From: Takakia lepidozioides
Lineage: Eukaryota; Streptophyta; Takakiopsida; Takakiales; Takakiaceae
Direction: 5' to 3'
Assembly: GCA_030704615.1 (NCBI GenBank)
Contig: JAKLZA010000059.1
Span: forward strand, 1 to 25,000
Length of the DNA: 25,000 nt
Made by a program: the position numbers and the translations under genes. This document shows positions 1 to 8,318 of the stretch, piece after piece; the stretch's first letter is position 1; each line of letters starts with the position of its first letter. The notes beneath the pieces are model-generated. The model was not told the DNA's origin and did not search any database. It saw nothing but the letters and a program-made list of their open reading frames with translations.

Positions 1-295
1 CAACTTCCTTGCCAGTTTCCTGCTTGGATGGGGTGTCACCAATGCTGCTGCGTTGGCCTCATACCCCATTGACACAGTGCGGCGTAGGATGATGATGACT
101 TCCGGGGAGGCAGTGAAGTACAAGAGCTCACTTGATGCATTCCAGCAGATTATTGCAAAGGAAGGTACAAAGTCCTTGTTCAAGGGTGCTGGTGCCAACG
201 TCTTGCGTGCTGTTGCTGGAGCTGGTGTGCTGTCTGGCTATGACCAGCTTCAGCTTCTCTTCTTTGGAAAGGCCTATGGAGGTGGCGGCGGCTAA
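1..295 (+). CDS. AAC: Mitochondrial ADP/ATP carrier, C-terminal part (5' end outside window)
   Basis: The protein exchanges cytosolic ADP for matrix ATP across the inner mitochondrial membrane. The frame opens at base 2 and reads [11 protein letters not shown] onward without a stop to TAA at 293-295. It contains [11 protein letters not shown]: this joins the Px[DE]xx[RK] signature of mitochondrial carriers to RRRMMM, the hallmark of ADP/ATP carriers. Next comes a repeat-3 matrix helix ([13 protein letters not shown]) and the segment [20 protein letters not shown], typical of the sixth transmembrane helix, then a Gly-rich tail. About 97 residues are visible, roughly the last third of the mature protein. 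The true start and any transit extension lie upstream of the window; the ATG-less reading starting at 53 is mid-protein. No break is visible. Family call is secure; which paralogue it is cannot be told. Confidence 0.95.
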   Translation, partial: NFLASFLLGWGVTNAAALASYPIDTVRRRMMMTSGEAVKYKSSLDAFQQIIAKEGTKSLFKGAGANVLRAVAGAGVLSGYDQLQLLFFGKAYGGGGG

Positions 296-830
296 GTGAG
301 GGGGTGTCCCTGGATAATGAAGACAAGTGGAGCATTTGAAGCTGCCAAAGATACAATTGCAAATTCTTGCACCGTTGCCTGGACATCCTTTACAAGTGGC
401 TTTTGTGACTTCTGAGGCCTCTGGTTTTGGCCTTCTAACTGGAGCCACATCTATTTTCACCGGCTGACCGTCATCTACCCTCGCCAAGTTGCCAGAAGTG
501 AATGTTATCATGGCGTTCGTTTGTTGACTTAGACTATTGTGCCTAATGCGCATATAATTCTGGAGACATGTCTGGACAGCTTTTCTGAGGAAGACTAAAA
601 TGGGCTTTGGAAGGTGAGACCTTTACTCAGGGGAGCCTTTCATTTCATTTCCACAAGGTACGGAATAACCTTGCTAATCCAGCATTGATCAGAAGGACAG
701 CATAATTTGGCTGAGTACAGGTATTCAGTGATAGAGAAAACAGATGCACGTTGATGGGCCATAAGGTTTATTAGATGGTGGCATGTGATTAATCAGCATT
801 TTAAATAAATTGCATATGGAAACAGGAATG
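296..830 (+). other. Probable 3' UTR of the ADP/ATP carrier gene
   Basis: No coding frame with recognisable homology follows the carrier stop codon. A canonical AATAAA at 804-809 is a plausible poly(A) signal, which would give a 3' UTR of about 500 bases. An earlier, weaker signal could be used instead. Open frames on the opposite strand here are low-complexity shadows. Confidence 0.4.
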
Positions 831-2157
831 CTGATCGCAGAAATTTTGTGATGTCCACCTGTGCTGATATTCTGAAGTGTTGTATGTTGTGCTTTTATCT
901 ATTACTACTCCTTCATGCCAACAACAGCATCACTTCCTCTTGTACCATTGTGTTGGTGAAGGTTTGGTGGTTTTGTCTGCTGATGTTGCCCACCTGTGCA
1001 TCAGCCGACCTTGTGTTCTCTGTTTGTGAATGCACTTTGCTCTTGCTCATGTACCCTTGACGTCATACAGTGCTCAGATTCGCTGTCGTGTCTCCAATTT
1101 TAGAGCATTTGAACTTGGTTGTTTGGTTCTCCATCCCCAAGAGGTGAGCTAGTCTTTTTGGAAAGTGCATTTACTGTAGTCTAACCACAGTCACACAATC
1201 TCCGCATCATGTACCGTCCTCTTACTGTTCTCCCACAAAAGCCGAACTACTTTCCAGAAGACAAGGTAACTGGCTAGCCTCTCGAGCTCAGATCCGGTAT
1301 GTGCAGAGCATTGCGATAGATGAGGTAGTTGCATGTTGACATGATTTTGTAGTGGAGCAGCAGCTTCCAAGTATATTCCACACTGTTGAGACTTGCTTTG
1401 AGAGGAAATTTCTGACAGAAGGATCTAGTTGAGGATGTGCAGGGTAAAGAACCAGGGCGAGGTGCTTCACTGGCACTCGCCCCTAACAACTCGGAAACTG
1501 ATCTAATTCTTACAGACCGAACCTTACAAATTTGTAAGATGACCTGGCAGGACCTTAAGATCCCCTGTACAGTACCTCACAACATGAATGAAACTTGTGG
1601 TTGGGGAGGTATCTCTTTGAAGGGAAAATTAAGTCAGTTTTTATGTTGCTTTGCAATGTTCTTATCACGCCTCTGGAGCAATTTCATCTTTATGGGTTAT
1701 GTTAGCTGGGAGCATACAGGATTTGAGAGTAGAAAATTTACTCCGAGAGAGAGGGAGATTGGAGGTGTCCAGAGTAATGGGATCGATGCCGCGGCCACCT
1801 TCAAGGCACTACATGGTGTATGACATGCATACATTTAATGCTTAATGTAAACTTCAGATCCTTGGATCTCATGCCTGCAAGGAAACAGCCCTCTGGAATG
1901 AACCTTCTAATTCTAGCCTGGCGTTAAGCAACCTTATAATTTCTTCTTCAAAATCACAGGCAGGCCAGAGACTAAGCATGTGCTTGGAAAGGAAACCTTT
2001 GGTTGAAAGGCATGTAAGGATTAGACCACAGTTGAATGGTTACTGCAAAATGCATTTTATCTAATACACTATATCCACTACCAAAGAAACATATGAGCGT
2101 GCTGTGCAAATAGGGGCAGGCCATCACATGGAATGATCAACAAGCACAGCTCTCTCT
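831..2157. other. Intergenic stretch, nothing recognised
   Basis: Several short frames exist on both strands, the longest at 1437-1823, but none shows a domain, a splice structure or family-like sequence. Base composition matches the rest of the left half. I see no terminal repeats here. Confidence 0.5.
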
Positions 2158-2333
2158 CTTTCTGCCTCAATTACTTGGTGCTCGATTAAGAGGTTTAGGG
2201 GTTGCTTTGAGGTGATTGACCTGACAACTTCATGTCTACTCCATGCAGGCTGTTGAAGATTTGACTTTCAATTGGTAGCAATCTTCAATTCTGCATCATT
2301 CATCCTGAAACTGTCTGGATCATTCTACAATAA
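2158..2333 (+). repeat. Dispersed direct repeat, copy 1 (~176 bp)
   Basis: This segment, running from CTTTCTGCCTCAAT to TCATTCTACAATAA, recurs at 6581-6760 in the same orientation. From GATTAAGAGG onward I count about six mismatches over roughly 150 aligned bases; the first 30 bases differ more, with a small insertion in copy 2. It lacks TG...CA ends and recognisable inverted termini. In copy 2 the repeat stops exactly where an exon of a RABH1 pseudogene begins, so it may be an intron fragment carried along by a duplication rather than a transposon. Confidence 0.85.
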
Positions 2334-4080
2334 CTTGTGCTATGGTTGAGAAGGTGGCACCCGCGAGTATGTTAGCCATCAGGTCTTTTCAATAGTTACT
2401 CAACTCTTTGACAGGGAAGGAAGGATTGCAGGCATCCTTACATGGTAATTCTTCTACCTTTCTCCTCATGGTGAATATGGATTTGAGGTGGAATGTTATT
2501 TCCCACATGGTAATATAATGGTAAAACTCCTGAACTGAGAATTTTTGAGGCAGCTGGGGATCCACAGCAGTCAAACAGCTCCAGATTTCTGACTGACAAA
2601 ATAGATACATGACTCTTGGAGAAGGAAACCCATCTGCCAGCCACTTCCATTTTGAAGTTTGAAGAAAATAGGAGCTGGATCCCGTTTGCCCTTGACTACT
2701 TTGAGAGTTCTGAGTGTATATGATGTGGAGCGTAAGACTTCCAGCACGAATTGCTGTCCTACAAATCCAGTAGAAAATCCAGTAGCTTCGACAGGTCGCA
2801 CCAGTGTCAATAATCTGCTGAAGTTTGTGACCTGTAGATTAAAGTTGTATGTAATTGAGATGAAGAGTCCTGTGAAGACTTAGGTATTTCAAGAGTGCTA
2901 TGAACCAGCTACCTGAGCCTTTTGAGCCATAGGAATCTGTAGCAAGCTGCATTGATTACGGGAAAGTCCAGACCCCTATCTCTGCCCACCCACCGATACG
3001 GACCCAGCCAAGGTTTGGTTCAATCAGCTAACCAGGTCTGCAAATAGGCCATGTAGCCATCAAGACCAGCAGACCAAATGGAGAAAGTTCAGCAAGAGAA
3101 ATTTTGACGAGTTTCCATGGGTGTTCTGACCAGCAAGTTGGCATTGAAATGCACCCTTGAACTTACAGACTATAATCATTCCAAGGCTGGATATGCTCCA
3201 CAGCCAAAACTTAATGAAAGTGAACCGAACAGCTCTGTTCTGTATTCACGGATAACTACTGATTTGCCCGCACAAGCTCCCTCTGTTTCTTCCCTGCCCT
3301 GCCCCCCTCGGCCTCCTTCCTTCTCAACATGAACATATAATAAAAAAGATACCGAACACCCGAACAACCCCTGAATACCATCATCTATGTTTAAACAGGT
3401 TCCGTGCCGCGAAGGGACAACTTTGACCGACTGACGAAAACCTCTTTAATGTCCCGGAATTAGCTGTTGCTATGCCCGTCTCTGCTTTTGTGCCACAATC
3501 CATCGATGCACAAGACAACAACTCATACTGCTGCTTGTGCACTGGTACTACAACAAACAGCCAAAGATAGAAATACACAGCAATAGGACAGGAGACGCAC
3601 CCGTCGCCCTTGCAGGTGTGCTTCGGTGAACCCCTCCACATTGTTTGTCCCTAAATTGATCATTAGTGTTTGCACCCATTCAATGTTTCCATCGCTATTC
3701 TGTTGAGCAGCCCAGATCAACTGTAACATGGTGGGATCATCCATCAACCCAACAATAAGGGTGTGCAACACCCTGCGCACTGATAAGTTGGAGGCCTTTG
3801 AAGCCCAACATCCCTTGCAGAAGCCCCCAAGCAACCCCACCAACCATATGCGGATATCTCAAACCCGTGTCGGACATCCTCATTTAGCTTTGCCTCCACC
3901 ACTTCACTCTGAGGCACCTGCTTGTCAAGCGACCCTGGGCAAAACTACCTACATGGATGGATGCCATGGAAGTTCTACTTTTGCTATTTCTGACAGGGAA
4001 AAGTTCTTAAAAAAAAGGAAAAAGAAAGTTTTTCCAAAAGGGAGCACAAAACGGAAAACAAACTTTTATGGTGACTCATT
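2334..4080. other. Intergenic stretch upstream of the kinase gene, nothing recognised
   Basis: No convincing gene. A minus-strand frame at 3523-3843 and a plus-strand frame at 3728-4180 overlap each other and neither resembles a family I know. A purine-rich run at about 4007-4035 lies shortly before the kinase promoter. Confidence 0.45.
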
Positions 4081-4083
4081 GAG

Positions 4084-4090
4084 TATATAT
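4084..4090 (+). promoter_or_regulatory. Candidate TATA box of the CK1-like gene
   Basis: TATATAT preceded by GAG and followed by GCAGGGGCC. It sits about 105 bases before the first ATG (4191) and 225 before the conserved start (4311), a reasonable distance for a plant core promoter plus short leader. The call rests on sequence and spacing only. If functional, the retrocopy has acquired a promoter. Confidence 0.35.
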
Positions 4091-4190
4091 GCAGGGGCCT
4101 GGGCTCAGCTGGCTTGTATGCAGTCAGACGCTCGACAGGCGCTAGCACCCACCTGCACATTGATTGTAGTAGCATATTAGAAGCAGCAGA

Positions 4191-5312
4191 TTGCACAAAG
4201 CTCTGGTACTCATGCAGATCTTCAGTGTAATCTCGTCAAGCTGGTTTTCTTCATTCTCCTCAGATCTCCGGGAGGGGTTGTTGCAGGGTGTGAGTAAAGT
4301 ACAGGCGGAGATGTATGGTTCTGAAGGTGTTAGACCAACATTAGTGGCCAAGAAGTATAGGCTTGGGCGGAAAATTGGGAAAGATGATTCTGGTGAGTTC
4401 TATGAGGGTACCCATATTGAAACTGGCGATATATACGCAATCAAACTGGAGCGTCTCAAGAAGAATCCTGCAAAGTATCTGGACGACAACCCCTCCAAAT
4501 TGTCGAACGAGGCCAGAATGTACAGGTTGTTGAAGGGCTTGAATGGGATAGCGAAAACAAGATGGTCTGCTGCAGAAGGGGACTACCATGTCATGGTTTT
4601 TGAGTTATTGGGGCCGAGTCTGGCCGACTTGCTCAAATTTTGCAATGGGAAGTTTTCGTTGAAAACTGTTCTGATGCTTGCAGATCAGCTGATCGACAGA
4701 TTGGAATCCATGCACGGAAATTGTGTCATCCATAGAAATCTCAAACCTGAAAACATACTCATGGGGTCGCCTTCGGATTATGACGCCCAATATAAAGTCT
4801 ACGTCACGGATTTCGGCTCCGGTGTTCGATATTGGGATTATATCAGTTGCGAACATATATGTTACAGAGAAAACATCGCGGAGCCAATTCGTAATGCGAA
4901 TTTTGCTAGCATCAACACGCATCGTGGTATTGAACAAAGCAGGAGAGACGACTTGGAGTCACTTGGTTATATCCTCATGTATTTTCTTGTGGGAAGCTTG
5001 CCATGGAAAGTGTCCAGCACTTCGTGGACCAAGATCAAGAAGCACGATAAGCTGATAAAAAACATAACAGATGAGATCGTGCGAGAATTTCCACCGGAGT
5101 TTGCCGGCTACTTCGAGTATTGTCGCTCCTTAGGCTTTGATGAGACGCCCGACTATGCATATTTGAAGAGGTTGTTTAGTGATCTCTTCACAAGAGAGGG
5201 CTTCGAACTCGATTACCAGTTTGATTGGACAGGGGAACAACAGTTTGCAAGACTGAAAACAAATTGCTTCACCATCTTCAGCAATTTCTTCTCCATCCTG
5301 AGCCAAGACTGA
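4191..5312 (+). CDS. Casein kinase 1-like protein, intronless, predicted pseudokinase
   Basis: The single exon encodes 373 residues, or 333 if translation starts at the ATG at 4311, which fits the usual CK1 N-terminus better (YRLGRKIG follows about 15 residues later). CK1 kinases phosphorylate Ser/Thr on acidic or primed sites. Visible motifs (numbered from 4191): degenerate glycine loop GKDDSGEFYEG (63-73), VAIK-type Lys in YAIK (K85), helix-C Glu in NEARMY (E107), LLGPSL (139-144), HRNLKPEN (181-188), DFG (207-209), and the CK1-specific INTHRGIEQSRRDDLESLGY (241-260), DYAYLKRLF and FDWT. The catalytic HRD Asp is Asn (codon AAT at 4737-4739), so phosphotransfer should be lost or very weak. 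Plant CK1 genes normally carry many introns, so this is probably a retrocopy. The full-length frame suggests recent origin or retained scaffold function. No poly(A) remnant is visible downstream. Confidence 0.85.
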   Translation: MHKALVLMQIFSVISSSWFSSFSSDLREGLLQGVSKVQAEMYGSEGVRPTLVAKKYRLGRKIGKDDSGEFYEGTHIETGDIYAIKLERLKKNPAKYLDDNPSKLSNEARMYRLLKGLNGIAKTRWSAAEGDYHVMVFELLGPSLADLLKFCNGKFSLKTVLMLADQLIDRLESMHGNCVIHRNLKPENILMGSPSDYDAQYKVYVTDFGSGVRYWDYISCEHICYRENIAEPIRNANFASINTHRGIEQSRRDDLESLGYILMYFLVGSLPWKVSSTSWTKIKKHDKLIKNITDEIVREFPPEFAGYFEYCRSLGFDETPDYAYLKRLFSDLFTREGFELDYQFDWTGEQQFARLKTNCFTIFSNFFSILSQD

Positions 5313-6580
5313 TGGCCACTGTGCAATCTTTGTGGGATTTTAGAAATGGATAGGGTTCATGTGCAATTTATCATTTAGAGATAGTAATGTAACATTGATA
5401 GATATATTGAGGAAGTTTCCAACACGGGAAGATGAAATCTACATAAATGTTAGTGAACTTGTTGTTCATTTTATTGCTTCAGTTGAATTCTTTCAGTTCC
5501 GGGTTATGTCCAAAGCTTAGAATGCCATTTCCAGTTCACGTTGAGCTTCAGAGTGTTGGCTTTGTATGGCTTTTCAAAGAGAGAAGTTTGGGTGACCAGT
5601 TTAGCATGAGCTCTACAATATAGTGCAGCAGGATGGATGATTGTATGTTCAGTACACTGCTAGCTGATCCGTCAATCTTTCATTGATGCTATTTTAACTA
5701 ATATAATTGATGCAAATTACACAGAGATGGTTTAGCACATTCATTAGATATACAGCACAGAATCAGCAAAGACTATTTAGAGGTGAGGTTGCATCTAAGT
5801 TACAATCCTGTATGCCCAGTCAACAGCGACATAAGAGTATCACCTCCTTCATATTCCCAAGATGCCCAATCTCGCAACTTTGTAACTCATGAGGCCAACT
5901 CCAAGGCTGAGGTTGAACTTCTTCCACGCAAGCTTCACAATGTCTGTGCTGTCAATGTAAGATGGCACAAGCACAGCAGTGACAGTATCGGTAAGCCACT
6001 TTGCTTGAGACCCCAAGCCTTCACGGCTTCCATGCATTTTCAGCGACCACACAAGGGAATTGAGAAATAGAAAAATCAGGCAGCAAACATGCTCTGCCAC
6101 AGTGTTGGCTGAAACTACAAACACCGTACATGCGAATCTGAGGCCGAATGGCTTGTACATTGTCCAAACCGATGGTGCCTGGCAATGACATTGTCAAGAC
6201 CTTCCTAAAAAATGAGGTGCAGAGAAGCCCGCAGACCATAAAGCATTTGGCTTGAAGGAGTGTACGGCCAATAGGAGCCTCCTCCTCCTCTCCTCTTACT
6301 TTCTCCACCCCTGCAAAGAGCAAGGCTGAAACAAGTCCGGGAGAGGGGATAAGCGGAGGGCTATAATTAAAACACACGAAAAAAAAATCCACTTTTCTTC
6401 CCCACTGCAACTGAAGAATGGCCGGATACATATGAGGCTGTGCAGCAGCAAAAGAATCACTAACCTTTGCTCAAGTTCAGCAAATTCCACCTGAACAGCG
6501 GACATGATTTACTCTCATAACTCTCGTAAGCCTCGAACCTTTCATCTGTTGGTACAGAGAAGACTGTCTTTTATTCTCAT
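5313..6580. other. Intergenic stretch, nothing recognised
   Basis: This covers the 3' flank of the kinase gene and spacer DNA. Short frames on both strands (for example 5783-6070 and 6021-6431) show no domain. A run of A at about 6379-6387 is simple sequence. Confidence 0.45.
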
Positions 6581-6760
6581 CTTTCTGCCTCAATGACTTG
6601 GGCAATTCTTGATTAAGAGGTTTAGGGGTTGCTTTGAGGTGACTGACCTGACAACTTCATGTCTACTCCATGCAGGCTGTTGAAGATTTGACTTTCAATT
6701 GGTAACAATCTTCAATTTTGCATTATTCATCCCAAAACTGTCTGGATCATTCTACAATAA
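6581..6760 (+). repeat. Dispersed direct repeat, copy 2 (~180 bp), abutting RABH1 exon
   Basis: Second copy of the 2158-2333 repeat, in direct orientation, 4.4 kb away. It ends with TCTACAATAA and is followed immediately by the GAA GAA GGT of the RABH1-like exon. Its position suggests it is, or has been inserted into, the intron before that exon. In copy 1 the downstream sequence is unrelated apart from a short GAGAAGGTGG-like stretch. Confidence 0.85.
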
Positions 6761-7329
6761 GAAGAAGGTGATGCAAAATCGATAGAATTTGGTGTGATGT
6801 TCACTGAGACCAGTGCCAAAGCAGGATTTAACATCCAGGTAGACTATAGACTACATGCAGCCTGAAAGTGTATCATGAGAGCGAAATGTGATAAACGTCA
6901 TCGTAAAGGTGGATATATCATCTCTTGGAGAGGCAGTGGTGCAGAGTCAGACTTTGAGGTTCTAGTCATGTGTAGCACCAGACACCTGCTGGCCTCCTTG
7001 GTGTTCTTTGTCACTTAGGGAACAACCTGGACAACTGCAGCAAAAGAGGTTGCATTTGTGGAATATATGCCTGAGCCAAGAGGGCAGATATGGGCCAATT
7101 TCCTGCTTGCCATGATTGAACTTGGCCGTTCGTGTTTTGTTGATCTGAGTATGCAATCTATTGTGGACCACATGATGTAGGCCTTGTTTCGGAAGATCGA
7201 GGCGGGATGGAGGCTTTGTCATCAGAAAAACTGGATGATTTAGTTGATGTCAATCTTCAAACCACATCTTCACTGGGAGAGGGTAAAGCTGGGGGTTGTT
7301 CATGTTCAGTTCTTCTTTGGGGGTCTTGA
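6761..7329 (+). pseudogene. RABH1: RABH1/Rab6-type small GTPase, two 3' exons, broken
   Basis: Rab6/RABH1 GTPases act in Golgi retrograde traffic. The first segment (6761-6838) reads EEGDAKSIEFGVMF then TETSAKAGFNIQ, containing the G5 motif ETSAK, and ends at a GT donor. After a ~342-base intron-like gap an AG precedes ALFRKIEA (7181-7204). A net deletion then shifts the frame, and the tail resumes as MEALSSEKLDDLVDVNL, ending GGCSC at 7291-7305. The double-cysteine CSC is the prenylation site and should be terminal, but the expected stop is TCA, so reading continues seven codons to TGA (7327-7329). Retained introns show this is a segmental, not a processed, copy. The upstream exons with the P-loop, switch regions and NKTD motif are not in the window. 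Frameshift, lost stop and missing exons make it non-functional. Confidence 0.85.
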
Positions 7330-8318
7330 TATTTCACATCTTGCAAGTTTCAAAGGGATAAGAATGTATGACACTTCGATGATGCTTCTCAAGTCATATT
7401 GGAGCTTAGCCCTTGGGTTGATTTTTAGGGGATCGGATTCTCTTCATATTATTCAAACTGGCACCACAGGGCCCTAAGGTCGCCCTTGATAAGTGAGTAG
7501 GAGGGACAGCATTTGGAGTTCCTACATGGCCCAGCAATGCACCGTTGGTATGGAGGATGGCTATGGCTATCCTGGAGATGCTAGTGATATTAGAACCTCA
7601 AAAAGCACTGCTTTAGGGAGTGGATGATCATATTTTGTCAACATTTTAATATACGATGATACCAGCTAACCAGTACAGGCCTCGAGCGCAAGCAGCCTGT
7701 TGTCCGATCCTGATAACTGATGTAGGTTTATGGTCAGAAATATTGGGCACACTACAGTGGCATGTCTTCAATGCTGTTAAATATTCTTCCAGCTAGTTGT
7801 TAGCAGAGATGATCCAGTAATACCTGCTGAGACAGGCAAGCCTTTGTGATCAGAGTGGGGCTAAATGTTTCGTAAAAATCTGAACTAGGAGTTCAGTGCT
7901 TTATTTAGTGGAAGCACTATCGTGTTTCATGTCATATAAAGACGTCCTGTGGGAATGAAACTCATGGGCTTCATAGAAGGCTAGCATGCTAACATTCTTG
8001 AAAAGATGAGAAGCTGTTCAAACTTGCAGATAGATCCATGGCATCTAACATTTGAAAAGTTGTAGTAAGTTTGGAACAATTACGAACAACTACCAAGGGC
8101 TTTAGTGTTACAGCCTGGGAGCTTAGGTAAGTAAATCCACATGAAAAGAACGTCGCATGTTGTCCAACCCTTACGTAAACATACTCAAATTGCCGGTGCT
8201 TGGAGTGAATAATTGGTGCCTTTAAGTTTTTGTGATGATCACTATAATTACTACTTGGCGATTCCACAACATCTCTCCCAAAAGCAAAGACCTGCCATAT
8301 CTTGACAATGTCTGTTGT
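7330..8318. other. Intergenic stretch, nothing recognised
   Basis: Lies between the RABH1 remnant and the 3' end of the minus-strand YqgF-like gene. It should include that gene's 3' UTR just below 8319. No domain or repeat was recognised. Confidence 0.45.

Noticed and set aside
128-553. Minus-strand frame of 141 codons over the carrier gene end
   Set aside because: Antisense to the carrier coding sequence and UTR, with no domain; it is a shadow frame.
3523-3843. Minus-strand frame of 106 codons
   Set aside because: Its middle part looks protein-like but matches no family I know, it overlaps an equally open plus-strand frame (3728-4180), and no splice partners are apparent.
4605-5055. Two frames of 110 codons overlapping the kinase gene
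   Set aside because: Both lie inside the CK1-like frame, one antisense and one shifted, without any motifs.
2158-6760. Direct repeats around the kinase gene as LTRs of one retroelement
   Set aside because: The repeats lack TG...CA ends, no primer binding site or polypurine tract adjoins them, and the interval holds no gag or pol sequence. One copy abuts a RABH1 exon instead.
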